Of a stretch of 64,000 nucleotides of DNA, positions 33,946 through 43,403 are shown piece after piece. The DNA comes from Enterobacterales bacterium CwR94 (lineage in GTDB: Bacteria; Pseudomonadota; Gammaproteobacteria; Enterobacterales; Enterobacteriaceae), in the NCBI GenBank assembly GCA_002837195.1, contig KZ478072.1:1-64000 (forward strand), in the 5' to 3' direction. Made by a program: the position numbers and the translations under genes. The notes beneath the pieces were generated by a model. It was given only the letters and a program-made list of their open reading frames with translations. It made no database searches and was not told the origin of the DNA. The first letter of the stretch is position 1. Each line of letters starts with the position of its first letter.

Positions 33946-34977
33946 ATGAAAATCAAACATACCTCCTTGCTCCTCCCAGTACTACTGGGCGGCTGTAACA
34001 TCCCACATTCCCGAACGGGTTTAAGCGATCCTGGCCAGTTTGTCGAAGCACAAATTGCTATTCAGCTACAGTCCATTCAGCGTTCGCAAAACGAACTGAA
34101 GCGGGCGGCAGATGGCTATGGTTCAGAACAGAAGAAGCCTAAACCCATGACCAGTAAAAGCGCGACGACACTGACGCCAGATAAGCTCAGAAATCTTTCG
34201 CATGTGAAATCACTGGGTGTGGAACAGTCATTTTCATATATCAACATCAGTGAAAGAAATATTAAACCCCGTCTGCTGCTTCAGAAAATAGTTCCGCCAG
34301 GCTGGAAGATTGCCGTATCAGCCGACATGAACGCGAAATTCGACAGATCCGTCAGCCTTAATTCAAGTGACCAGTGGCCGTATGCACTTGACCGGCTACT
34401 TCAGCAAAATGGTTGGGTGGGACTCATCGACTGGTCTAATAAACAGGTCTCGGTGGCATACCAGGCATCGGCCTTCTCAACAAGTCCACCGGCGGCATCC
34501 TCTTCACTTCCTGATCCGGAGCGGCTAAAAACCACCACGACATCCTCTGGCTTGAAAAACAATACTCCTTCCCGAAATCCTTTCAGTAATTCCAGGGGAA
34601 CAACAGATAAGATCACATCAACTTCACCAGCTGGAAAAATTCCAGTGAATGAACCGATGAACCCCAAAGTAGCCCCGGTCCTCAAGCCGCTTCCCGTACC
34701 AAAAATCTGGCGCATCGATGCCGGCAATACGCTGAAAGACGCATTGTTCAACTGGGCTGCCACAGAAAAATGCACCACACCAGGTGTGAACAACTGGACT
34801 GTCGCCTGGCTGACATCAGTCAACTACCGGGTTGATGCTCCGCTTCAGTTTGAGGGGAATTTCCGGGAGGTACTGAACAAGCTGTTCACGCTATATGGCA
34901 GGGCACAGGTACCGCTTTACGCTGGCGTGCGTAGCGCGCAATGCGTCGTATCGGTTGATGATAAGGGAATTCACTGA
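33946..34977 (+). CDS. pilL: Thin-pilus lipoprotein PilL
   Basis: 343 residues from the ATG at 33946, which places the signal MKIKHTSLLLPVLLGGC with a lipobox (LGG-C) at the N-terminus; an ATG ten codons earlier gives no usable signal. The N-terminal third is helical, the middle (about 175-255) is rich in Ser, Thr and Pro. The C-terminal 90 residues (KIWRIDAGNTLKDALFNWA) form a TcpQ-like domain that helps a secretin assemble. It is the first gene of the pil operon. pilI-pilK of R64 have no counterpart here. Confidence 0.82.
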   Translation: MKIKHTSLLLPVLLGGCNIPHSRTGLSDPGQFVEAQIAIQLQSIQRSQNELKRAADGYGSEQKKPKPMTSKSATTLTPDKLRNLSHVKSLGVEQSFSYINISERNIKPRLLLQKIVPPGWKIAVSADMNAKFDRSVSLNSSDQWPYALDRLLQQNGWVGLIDWSNKQVSVAYQASAFSTSPPAASSSLPDPERLKTTTTSSGLKNNTPSRNPFSNSRGTTDKITSTSPAGKIPVNEPMNPKVAPVLKPLPVPKIWRIDAGNTLKDALFNWAATEKCTTPGVNNWTVAWLTSVNYRVDAPLQFEGNFREVLNKLFTLYGRAQVPLYAGVRSAQCVVSVDDKGIH

Positions 34978-35023
34978 TGAGCCTCTTGCCACACCATCCG
35001 GGGAGTCCCGGTAAGGAGCAATA

Positions 35024-35449
35024 ATGATCTACTGGATACTTTCCGCATTTCTGGGATTCATTATCTGGGTAAATGTCCCTCCTAACGATCAGGCTGGCCT
35101 GAAGCTGCAGGAAAGCATACTTAACCAACGTGCTGTGCAGACTGTCAGCTACATCAACGAGATCAATGACTGGCGTTATAAGAACCCTTCGCAGCAGGAC
35201 GGAACGATTCCTGACAGCTCACTCGGTTGGTCATCCGTACCATATTTACACAACGTACTGCAGGCCGGACGGGTTTATGTCTGGCAACCGGATACGCCAG
35301 GACTGATGTCTGCACTGCTGGCTCAAACCAGGCAGAGCGCCTTAATTGGCCGGGTCGCTGCCCGCCGTCTCACTGACAGTGCCGGGAATGATATGCAAGT
35401 TAGCGTACCCGCCAGTATCGCTGACGGCAGCCTGGTCTACCTCAACTAA
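35024..35449 (+). CDS. pilM: Thin-pilus protein PilM
   Basis: 141 residues with an N-terminal membrane segment (MIYWILSAFLGFIIWV) and a soluble domain facing the periplasm. The start follows AAGGAG. R64 PilM is about 145 residues and inner-membrane-associated, which fits. It lies between pilL and the secretin gene. Confidence 0.8.
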   Translation: MIYWILSAFLGFIIWVNVPPNDQAGLKLQESILNQRAVQTVSYINEINDWRYKNPSQQDGTIPDSSLGWSSVPYLHNVLQAGRVYVWQPDTPGLMSALLAQTRQSALIGRVAARRLTDSAGNDMQVSVPASIADGSLVYLN

Positions 35450-35473
35450 TCCTCTCTCACCGTAAGGTCAACA

Positions 35474-37102
35474 ATGAAAAGATACCTTCTCCTCACCGGG
35501 CTGGCGACGGCGCTTTGCCTGTTGCTGACAGGATGCGCGCCGTTAGACCGCATTGACCGGACAGATAATCAGGTGTCCGCAAATGAAAAGCAGGCTAACA
35601 AACACATTCAGATGCTGAAAAGCGGCCCTGTCGTTCGTGACCTGTCATCCCAGTGGATCAACCCCTATCCCTTAAATACCCAGACAGGCAGTTATAACCT
35701 GATGCCTCCGTGTCAGGTGGCCATTAATCGACCGGGCAATATTACGCTGGCCGAAGTCAGCGCCTATATCAGCAAGCGCTGCAAAATTCCGGTTGTAGTC
35801 ACACCGGATGCGCTGGCGATGATGGCGCCAACCGGAGGCAAGACGGAGCAACTGAGCGGGCCTATTCCGGCACCGGATGCCAGTAGCATGGTCCCCCTGG
35901 CTTCGCTCGGATCACCACAAACGCGGTCTATGCCTGTAGCCACTGCGGGTGTTCTCAAAGGCCTGTTCTGGCAAGGTGAATTGGGGGGAATGCTCGAAAA
36001 CGTCACTACCCGTCTGGGCTTATCATCGCGGTTTGAGAATGGGCGTATCGCAATTTTCTACCTCGATACCCGGACCTTCCCTGTCATGTTCATGGACAGC
36101 GATGCGTCCTTTGGCTCCAACACAGTCAGTGGCACCACATCATCCATGGGGGCTACCGGTGACAGCAGCGGCGGCGGACTGAAAGGAGACTCTAACACCT
36201 CTCAGTCAACGGAGATGAAGATCAAATCCAATCTGTATGAGGACGTATCGAAAACCATTAAGACAATGTTAACGCCGGATACTGGTCGTATGAATCTCTC
36301 CGCCGGCGTGCTGACGGTGACAGATACACCGCGTGTACTGGAGCAGATTGGTCGTTATATCGATGACCGCAATACAGAGCTCAACCGCCAGGTCGTGCTA
36401 AACGTGCAGGTCTACAGCGTGGAAAAACGCACTCAGGATCAGCTGGGCATTGACTGGAACGCCGTCTTCAACAGCGGGAGCGTCGGGTTGTCTTTGACTA
36501 ACGCATTTACTGGCGCAGCGTCCGATGCCCTGAGCGGTGGTGTATCCATTCTGGATGGCAAAGGTGCCGGGACAAAAGCGTTTGTTAAAGCCCTCTCTGA
36601 GCAGGCCAATGTCAGTGTAATGACCGAAGCCTCCAGTATGACCACCAACCTGTCCGCGGTGCCGATCCAGGTTGCCCTGCAGCAGGACTATGCCTCAAAC
36701 GTCACCACGGAAAATACGGCAAACGTCGGTTCATCAAGCAGCATCACTAAATCGACCATCACCACTGGCTTCAACATGACTGTGCTGCCGTTCCTGATGC
36801 CGCAGTCTCCGAAGATGCAGCTGCAGTTTGCGATCAACATGTCTGATGACCCGACAATGCGCACTTTTACCAGTGACACCACCTCGGTCGAGTTGATGAA
36901 AACGCGCCTGAAGACCTTCACACAGCGCGTCATCATGCAGTCCGGGCAGACCCTGGTGCTGAGCGGCTATCAGTCACTGAATGACACGGCCAATCGCCAG
37001 GGCGTAGGGAGTTTCCGTTTCTTTGGACTCGGTGGTGGTGTAAACGGCGAGAACAACAAAACCATGCTCGTCATCCTTATCACGCCTGTCATTCTGGGGT
37101 AA
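35474..37102 (+). CDS. pilN: Thin-pilus secretin PilN
   Basis: 542-residue lipoprotein with signal and lipobox (LLTGC). Periplasmic N-domains (about 60-330, including ITLAEVSAYISKRCKIPVV) are followed by the secretin core (VLNVQVYSVEKRTQDQLGIDW to ILITPVILG). It forms the outer-membrane gate for the type IVb thin pilus. A Gly/Ser-rich loop (about 215-240) is present. pilO follows after three bases. Confidence 0.88.
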   Translation: MKRYLLLTGLATALCLLLTGCAPLDRIDRTDNQVSANEKQANKHIQMLKSGPVVRDLSSQWINPYPLNTQTGSYNLMPPCQVAINRPGNITLAEVSAYISKRCKIPVVVTPDALAMMAPTGGKTEQLSGPIPAPDASSMVPLASLGSPQTRSMPVATAGVLKGLFWQGELGGMLENVTTRLGLSSRFENGRIAIFYLDTRTFPVMFMDSDASFGSNTVSGTTSSMGATGDSSGGGLKGDSNTSQSTEMKIKSNLYEDVSKTIKTMLTPDTGRMNLSAGVLTVTDTPRVLEQIGRYIDDRNTELNRQVVLNVQVYSVEKRTQDQLGIDWNAVFNSGSVGLSLTNAFTGAASDALSGGVSILDGKGAGTKAFVKALSEQANVSVMTEASSMTTNLSAVPIQVALQQDYASNVTTENTANVGSSSSITKSTITTGFNMTVLPFLMPQSPKMQLQFAINMSDDPTMRTFTSDTTSVELMKTRLKTFTQRVIMQSGQTLVLSGYQSLNDTANRQGVGSFRFFGLGGGVNGENNKTMLVILITPVILG

Positions 37103-37105
37103 GCC

Positions 37106-38407
37106 ATGAAACAACAAACGACCTGGACGCTACAGACCAAAGGCGTCTGGCAGGTGGCAGGCCTCAGCTGGCAGTACCTGCCTTTACGCGGGCATCGGGG
37201 TATGCGCCTGCGAGCTAAAGAAGCTGATGCAACTCACTGGGCAGAATTACTGACCGACGACGGCCGCTCTCAGGGAACACTGCTTGGCACCGTGGCGCTC
37301 ACGGACAAAGCAGCATTAAAGCCCGGCCGGCATAAGCTGGCTTCACTGGCGCTAACCGCTCTGCCCTCGCTGCCACGTAACTGTTATGGCGTCATTGAGC
37401 TGCCGTCTGGTCAGTACTGGTTTGTAGCTGTCAGTAACGGGATGCTGTCGCCGTTCGGCGATATTGTGGGCGATGAACAAAGCATCCGTACGGCCGTGTC
37501 CAACTTCCTGAGCATCTCCCCAGTACCGGCGGACGGCTGGGCTGTGTTTGCACCTACGGGTTTTTTCCCCAATCTGCAGACAGAAGAAAAACCACTTTCC
37601 GCACTGACAGAAAACAGAACCAACCTGAGACGCTGTCGACTGCGTAAGACCAGCAATCAAAAGGTCTTGTGGTTATGGGCTGTTGGCGCGGTGGCCGTAG
37701 CAGGCGGGTATCTGATTGCCACTGCCTGGCAGCAACATCGGGAAGAGGTCCGGGTGGCGGAGGCTCAGACCGCATTACTGGCCAGACAGCACCAGGAAGG
37801 CAGCGCGCCGGCGGACAGCCTGAAGCCCTGGGGCAGGCAACCTCGCTTTCCCGTGATGTTGAGTGCCTGCAGTACAGTGTGGAAGGCTGCGCAGATTTCG
37901 ATTGCCGGGTGGATATTCAATACCGCGACCTGTAGCGCTGAGGGAAATATCGCTCTGCACTACACGCTACCAAGTGGCGGGACCGTTGGGGATTTCGCAG
38001 CCCGACTTCCCGTTATCTACGGTCCGGATATTCAACCTGAGTTCAATATCCCGGGTCGGGCCGATGATGCTTCGTTCACGCTGGCAGTACCGGTATCACC
38101 GCCAGCTACACCTGAGCCTTTACTCCCGGGCAATCTGCAAATCCAGCATCTGACCAGTTACGCCCAGCGTATCAACGCCCAGCTGCGCATCAGTGAACTG
38201 ACGACCAACACGCAGTTATCCCAAGGTAATGTGCAAAGCCTTCCATGGCGTACATTCAGTTTCACATTCATTACCGACATTCCTCCGGACAGGTTGTTTG
38301 CTCCCACACGCTTTAACAGCAGCGGGATGAGAGCCTCACGCATCATGACCACGCTCAAAAACAATCGCCTGGAGTACACCATTGAGGGACTTCTCTATGC
38401 CAACTAA
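37106..38407 (+). CDS. pilO: Thin-pilus accessory protein PilO
   Basis: 433 residues. The cytoplasmic N-terminal 185 residues precede one transmembrane helix (about 190-208; WLWAVGAVAVAGGYLIATA) and a periplasmic C-terminal domain. It matches PilO2-type proteins of R64-like pili, which link the pilin assembly platform to the secretin. Its 3' end overlaps the start of pilP. Confidence 0.82.
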   Translation: MKQQTTWTLQTKGVWQVAGLSWQYLPLRGHRGMRLRAKEADATHWAELLTDDGRSQGTLLGTVALTDKAALKPGRHKLASLALTALPSLPRNCYGVIELPSGQYWFVAVSNGMLSPFGDIVGDEQSIRTAVSNFLSISPVPADGWAVFAPTGFFPNLQTEEKPLSALTENRTNLRRCRLRKTSNQKVLWLWAVGAVAVAGGYLIATAWQQHREEVRVAEAQTALLARQHQEGSAPADSLKPWGRQPRFPVMLSACSTVWKAAQISIAGWIFNTATCSAEGNIALHYTLPSGGTVGDFAARLPVIYGPDIQPEFNIPGRADDASFTLAVPVSPPATPEPLLPGNLQIQHLTSYAQRINAQLRISELTTNTQLSQGNVQSLPWRTFSFTFITDIPPDRLFAPTRFNSSGMRASRIMTTLKNNRLEYTIEGLLYAN

Positions 38408-38966
38408 TCTCCGGAGAGCCGCATGGGCGCTCTGCCTGCTGTGGCTGTCACCTGGTGTCTTCGCGGCACCGACGACAACCCTGCCGCCGGCCCCATCACC
38501 TGAATCAGCACCTGAGCAAACTGAATCTGCCGATGTACCACAAGCGACAGCCTTCACCAGGGTAGAAGCTAATCGAGCATTGAAACTGGAACATCTGGAG
38601 GACATACAGGCGGAAACCGTGCTGTATGAATTTCAGTTAAGCAGAACCAAAGCATTGAATGAACTTCAGAAGAATGGCTATGACAGTGGTCACAGTCAGC
38701 CTTTTAACCCAGCGCCGCCATCCCTTGATGGTAAAGCAGATGTTAAGGGAACCGCTCAGGATGCTGTGCCCCCACAAATTGTGGAGATCACCGGAACCGG
38801 AAACGGTTATCTGGCCGTACTGTCCCTCAGTAATGGAAACCAGGTTACGGTCCAGACTGGCAACCGCATTCCCGGCACCGACTATATCGTTAAGCGTATC
38901 ACGCTCAATGAGGTCGTCGTTTCCGGTAACACCCAGTCACTGATGTCGCTTTCATTTGCGGGGTAA
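38397..38966 (+). CDS. pilP: Thin-pilus protein PilP
   Basis: 189 residues from the ATG at 38397, inside the end of pilO; a TTG five codons earlier is less likely. Signal peptide (LLWLSPGVFA), a Pro-rich stretch, then a C-terminal domain with VEITGTGNGYLAVLSLSNG similar to PilP pilot-like proteins. Located in the periplasm, probably contacting secretin and PilO. Confidence 0.82.
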   Translation: MPTNLRRAAWALCLLWLSPGVFAAPTTTLPPAPSPESAPEQTESADVPQATAFTRVEANRALKLEHLEDIQAETVLYEFQLSRTKALNELQKNGYDSGHSQPFNPAPPSLDGKADVKGTAQDAVPPQIVEITGTGNGYLAVLSLSNGNQVTVQTGNRIPGTDYIVKRITLNEVVVSGNTQSLMSLSFAG

Positions 38967-38971
38967 CGTTA

Positions 38972-40462
38972 ATGCACAGTAATGCAGCCACTGAATATAC
39001 GTTCCTTGATCGCGAACGCGCTGAGGGACCAGTGCTATTTGTCTCTAAGGCGCACAGTAATTCGCTCAGCGTTCAGTCTGTAATTGCCGGAACGCTAAAA
39101 GCTAACCCGGGCCTGCAGATAGAACGCATTCAGCTCGACAGACTGATTGAATTGAAAAGCAGCATCCAGAGGGAGCAAAGCAACTCCAGCGCGCACTCTG
39201 AGCAGCAGAAGAAGATAATCAGTTTCTTCCGCCTGGCCAAAGCAAAGTCAGCCAGTGATATTCACATGCTCATCGGGATGAATAACGTCACGATCGTACA
39301 GTTCCGCGTGCATGGCGATTTGGAGGTCATTGTTCAGCTTGATGTTGAAGAAGGTATGACACTGGCCTCCACGATCGTGATGTCCATGTGCGATGTGGCC
39401 GAGAAGAGCTTTAACGCAAACCGCGCGCAGGATGGCCGTGTACGCAAGGAGTTCCTGCAGGGCCTTGAGCTTTTTGGAGCCCGTTATGCTCATACGCCTG
39501 CTGAGTTTGGTTTGTATGTGGTGATGCGTATCTTACCGGATGACGGTAAAACACCGCCTACCCTCGATGCGCTGGGATTTCTGCCGGAGCAGCAGTCACT
39601 CATTCGCCGTATGTTGTCCAGACCTGAAGGAGTGATAACCCTTTCCGGTCCAACCGGATCAGGTAAGAGCACCACGCTGCGTACCTTCAGTGCGATGTAC
39701 CTGGCCGCTACTGGCAACCGCAAGCGACTGATGACCCTGGAAGACCCGCCGGAAGGCGAAATTCCCGGAGCGGTACAGACGCCAATTATCGCCGACAAAA
39801 GCGACCCAGATGCCGTTAACCGCGCCTGGACACGATCAATCTCCGCGTCCCTGCGTCTGGATCCGGATGCCATGGTGGTGGGCGAGATTCGTGATGCCAA
39901 CTCCGTCCGTTCCACTCAAACTGCAGCTAAGTCCGGACACCTGGTAAAAACCACACTGCATGCCAACGACGCGGTGGGCATTCTGGACCGGCTGACAGAC
40001 ACTCTGGACATCCCAATGGGCCAGGTTGCTGACCCACAGGTAATGATTGGTCTTATAGCTCAGCGTCTGGTGCAATTACTTTGCCCGAACTGCAAAAAGC
40101 GCTGGGAGCAGGTTAAATCGCAGCTGGATACGGACCAGTTAGCTTTGCTGACACAGTTCTGCGAAGTCGAAAAACTCTGTTTCCGTCACCAGGCTGGATG
40201 TGAATATTGCTACAAAGGGGTGACCGGTCGCCGCGTCATTGCGGAGGTAATTCGCCCAGATGCACGGTTCATGGAGCTCTTTCGTCACAATGGTAAGCTC
40301 GCCGCACGAAGTTACTGGGTGAACGAGCTCGGCGGGATCACACGCGGGCAGCATCTGATGCGTTATCTCAATGAGGGACTGGTTGACCCGATCGACGCCG
40401 ATTATATCAGCCCGCTGGATGAGGACAGTCTGACCCTGTTGCCCCAAGAGATCACTGTATGA
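38972..40462 (+). CDS. pilQ: Thin-pilus assembly ATPase PilQ
   Basis: 496 residues, GspE/PilB-type secretion ATPase. Walker A GPTGSGKST is at 226-234, the Asp box LEDPPEGE follows, then the His box (LHANDAVGILDRL) and a zinc tetracysteine (LCPNCKK and GCEYCYKG). It energises pilin polymerisation at the inner membrane. The pilQ stop overlaps the start of pilR. Confidence 0.9.
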   Translation: MHSNAATEYTFLDRERAEGPVLFVSKAHSNSLSVQSVIAGTLKANPGLQIERIQLDRLIELKSSIQREQSNSSAHSEQQKKIISFFRLAKAKSASDIHMLIGMNNVTIVQFRVHGDLEVIVQLDVEEGMTLASTIVMSMCDVAEKSFNANRAQDGRVRKEFLQGLELFGARYAHTPAEFGLYVVMRILPDDGKTPPTLDALGFLPEQQSLIRRMLSRPEGVITLSGPTGSGKSTTLRTFSAMYLAATGNRKRLMTLEDPPEGEIPGAVQTPIIADKSDPDAVNRAWTRSISASLRLDPDAMVVGEIRDANSVRSTQTAAKSGHLVKTTLHANDAVGILDRLTDTLDIPMGQVADPQVMIGLIAQRLVQLLCPNCKKRWEQVKSQLDTDQLALLTQFCEVEKLCFRHQAGCEYCYKGVTGRRVIAEVIRPDARFMELFRHNGKLAARSYWVNELGGITRGQHLMRYLNEGLVDPIDADYISPLDEDSLTLLPQEITV

Positions 40463-41574
40463 TGAGCCGTTTGCGTGAGAATCTGAATCGCCTGCGCATG
40501 CGAGTCCCATCCTCAGATCCCTTGAATATCAGCGCCGGGCGCTGGCTGGCGCAAAAAACCTTTTCCACCTCCGACCGTCTGACGCTGTATGAGGACCTCG
40601 CGTTTCTGCTTGATAACAACCTGAAGGTCGAAAAGGCCCTTCAGGCCATGATTGCCAGCTACGGTGGCAAACGACCACCGGTAGTCTTCTGCCTTGAAGA
40701 CATGCTCTCCGCTCTGCGACAGGGCCAGTCGGTTGACCAGGGATTGAGCTCATGGATCCCTCACCAGGAAGCCGCCATTCTCAGTTCTGGTGTACATGAC
40801 GGAAATCTGGCTGCTGCGCTAAACCGCGCCATTGTCGTAGTGAAAGGTATGGGAGAGATGAAAACGGCCGTGATTTCCACCCTGGCGTATCCGGGTCTTT
40901 TGATGGGTACCACATTCGCCATGATGAAGATGGTGAATGAGGAATTTCTTCCACGACTGGAATCTCTGGCCCCGCGAGAAAGCTGGCAGGGGGCCCTGTG
41001 GTGGCTGAGTTCGCTCTCGGAGTTTTTTGTAAACAATGCCATTGTTCTGAGCCTTCTCGCCCTGTCGCTGGTTGCATTTGTACTGTGGTCAATGCCCAAC
41101 CTGACAGGAAAAACGCGGCAACATGTGCTGGACAGGATGCTGCCCTGGAGCGTTTATCGTGATGTTCTGGGCGTGGCATTTTTACTGAACTTCAGCGCAC
41201 TGATGCGGGCAAACGTAAAAACGGATGACGCAATTGACATCCTGTGTCGCTATGCCCCTCCCTGGCTCTATGAACGTCTTGCGGCCACACAGCGTCGTGT
41301 AAGACAGGGGAATCACCTAGGGCTGGCATTGCGTAATGCCGGGTACGGTTTCCCATCACCCCGCGCTATCGACAAACTGGTTCTGCTAACCGATGGCGAT
41401 AACGGCGAAATCATCATTGAAAATTTTGCGCATGTCTGGCTAGCGCAAACCGTTGTCAGGATCAAGCGAACAGCGACCGTGCTTTCCCAAATCGCATTGG
41501 CCACCAACGCGCTTTACATGATCCTGATTGTCATTGCTACACAAAACCTCAACGACCTGGTGATTACGCGTTAA
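40459..41574 (+). CDS. pilR: Thin-pilus inner-membrane platform protein PilR
   Basis: 371 residues with the T2SS-F / PilC fold twice (LYEDLAFLLDNNLKVEKALQ and LLNFSALMRANVKTDDAIDI) and about three membrane helices. It forms the assembly platform for PilS with PilQ. The start (ATGATG) overlaps the pilQ stop. Confidence 0.88.
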   Translation: MMSRLRENLNRLRMRVPSSDPLNISAGRWLAQKTFSTSDRLTLYEDLAFLLDNNLKVEKALQAMIASYGGKRPPVVFCLEDMLSALRQGQSVDQGLSSWIPHQEAAILSSGVHDGNLAAALNRAIVVVKGMGEMKTAVISTLAYPGLLMGTTFAMMKMVNEEFLPRLESLAPRESWQGALWWLSSLSEFFVNNAIVLSLLALSLVAFVLWSMPNLTGKTRQHVLDRMLPWSVYRDVLGVAFLLNFSALMRANVKTDDAIDILCRYAPPWLYERLAATQRRVRQGNHLGLALRNAGYGFPSPRAIDKLVLLTDGDNGEIIIENFAHVWLAQTVVRIKRTATVLSQIALATNALYMILIVIATQNLNDLVITR

Positions 41575-41608
41575 GCGACTCACTTCTCTCAAACCTAAAG
41601 GAAATAGT

Positions 41609-42202
41609 ATGGAACTTCTACGAACTCCATCCCGTTCGGCTGTGCATCGCGGGGCCATCACCCTGATGGAAGCCGCAATTTATATCGTGATTGGGCTAGT
41701 CGTTCTGGCCATCGCCATGTCTCAGGGGGGCGGCCTGTTTAACCGAAACGACGCAAGCACGGAATTTAGCAACTCTGCGGAGCTGATGAGTAATGCCCGC
41801 TCAATGCTCAAAACTTCCGGTATCTATAACTTCAACAGTGCTGATGATATGACCGGTGCCATGATCCAGTTTGGTGGAGCGCCAGCCAGCATGACGATTG
41901 TGGGCACAAAGTCTTCCGGCACGGCGAAGTTACAGAATCTGTGGGGTGGCGCGGTGACGTTGCTCCCGGTAGCCACTGCCGGGGGGCAGAAATCCACGTT
42001 CTCACTGACTTACGCCGCTGTTCCACAGGAAGCCTGTATTACGCTTGCTACCAAATTGAGCTCAGCGCCTAACGTGGTCACAACGAAAGTCAATGGCACT
42101 TCCACTGACGGGCCTATTGCGGCCAGTGATATTGGCGCACAGTGCACGGCCGATAAAGGTTCCGCTGGCCAAAACACCATTATTTTTACCAGCAACACCT
42201 GA
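41609..42202 (+). CDS. pilS: Thin-pilus major prepilin PilS
   Basis: 197 residues. A short basic leader ends at Gly15, followed by the hydrophobic pilin helix (AITLMEAAIYIVIGLVVLAI). Two Cys residues near the C-terminus (EACIT and GAQCTAD) can form the D-loop disulphide of type IVb pilins. Cleaved by PilU and assembled as the thin pilus. Confidence 0.88.
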   Translation: MELLRTPSRSAVHRGAITLMEAAIYIVIGLVVLAIAMSQGGGLFNRNDASTEFSNSAELMSNARSMLKTSGIYNFNSADDMTGAMIQFGGAPASMTIVGTKSSGTAKLQNLWGGAVTLLPVATAGGQKSTFSLTYAAVPQEACITLATKLSSAPNVVTTKVNGTSTDGPIAASDIGAQCTADKGSAGQNTIIFTSNT

Positions 42203-42255
42203 TGCCCATCCTGCCAGCGGCTACCGTCGCTGGTTTCTCTCTGGAGTGCATTTTC

Positions 42256-42744
42256 ATGCGATTTCTTTTTCGTCAAACCCTACTTTGCCTGGGCTTCGGA
42301 GGCATGATGCTGACTTCAATGCCGGCACAGGCGTTCTGTTTTGATGAGGCGGGAGCCAGGTACAAAGTCGATCCTCTGCTAATACGGGCCATCACTTATG
42401 TCGAGAGCCGCAACAATCCTAAGGCCATGAATTTTAATCGTAACAAGGCGGGGGGAATCCTGAGTAGTGACTCCGGATTAATGCAGATTAACTCTACTCA
42501 AATACCCGGCTTGCTAAAAATGGGTGTATTAGAAAATGAAAAAGACCTGTTAACAAATCCATGTCTCAACGTACATATTGGCACCTGGATCCTTGCAAAA
42601 CATCTACAGCAGTGTGGTGTTAACTGGGAGTGTCTGGGTTCCTACAACGCAGGATTTGCAAAGAACAACACTGCCCGCCGAATGATTTATGCCCGAAAAG
42701 TTTACACAGCTTATCTTAAATTGCTGGACGGCGTTGCATTATGA
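42256..42744 (+). CDS. pilT: Lytic transglycosylase PilT
   Basis: 162 residues from the ATG at 42256 with GGAG nine bases upstream. Signal peptide (SMPAQAFC), then a soluble lytic transglycosylase domain with the catalytic Glu in YVESRNNP and GLMQINSTQI. It opens peptidoglycan for the pilus. Not related to the retraction ATPase PilT of other systems. Confidence 0.9.
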   Translation: MRFLFRQTLLCLGFGGMMLTSMPAQAFCFDEAGARYKVDPLLIRAITYVESRNNPKAMNFNRNKAGGILSSDSGLMQINSTQIPGLLKMGVLENEKDLLTNPCLNVHIGTWILAKHLQQCGVNWECLGSYNAGFAKNNTARRMIYARKVYTAYLKLLDGVAL

Positions 42745-43403
42745 TCACTGTCTCAAAAATCGTTCTGATGATTATTTGCACAGCGGGGCTGGCCATAAGC
42801 GCTTTGCTGCTTGTTAGACAGGCTCAGGCATTCCTGCTTGAACACAGCGGCCCTGCCCTAACGCGGCTGCAAATTTGGAGCGTAACAACAATTTTCACCT
42901 GTTGTTCCCTGTTGATCCTCACAAGGATGATCTTCTTTAGTACGGCATGGGAAGACACCGGGAGAGCCATCACCCTGCTTGCATGGGGGATCCCCATGAC
43001 ATTGCTGGATATACGTAATTATTGGCTTCCACTTAGATTCACAAGCGGTTTTTGGCTGACAGGCTTGCTATTTACGTTACTACCTGCCCCTTTGCTGCCA
43101 CTAACAGAAGCTCTAGTCGGCAGCATTACTATGTTCCTGGCGCTTTATATCCTTCACTTCATCGCAAAAAATTTACGCGGCGAGGAAGGTATTGGTCTTG
43201 GTGATGTGCATCTGATCGCAGCGCTATGTGCCTGGTTTCCATGGCAGATAGCAAGCCTGCTAAGCGGCAGTGCATTTTTTCTGTTTGCAATAACTGCACT
43301 GATAACCCGCAAGATGGCTCAGCCCTATGCACCCTGGCTTTTCGGTGTACTCGCTGTGCTATCCGGATGTTTTACTCACCTGAAAATTGGAGATGCTTTA
43401 TGA
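42741..43403 (+). CDS. pilU: Prepilin peptidase PilU
   Basis: 220 residues, multi-pass membrane aspartyl protease of the A24 type. The catalytic aspartates are visible as D90 (LLDIRNYWLP) and D155 (GIGLGDVHL). It processes PilS and probably PilV. The start overlaps the pilT stop and the end overlaps the pilV start. Confidence 0.88.
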   Translation: MITVSKIVLMIICTAGLAISALLLVRQAQAFLLEHSGPALTRLQIWSVTTIFTCCSLLILTRMIFFSTAWEDTGRAITLLAWGIPMTLLDIRNYWLPLRFTSGFWLTGLLFTLLPAPLLPLTEALVGSITMFLALYILHFIAKNLRGEEGIGLGDVHLIAALCAWFPWQIASLLSGSAFFLFAITALITRKMAQPYAPWLFGVLAVLSGCFTHLKIGDAL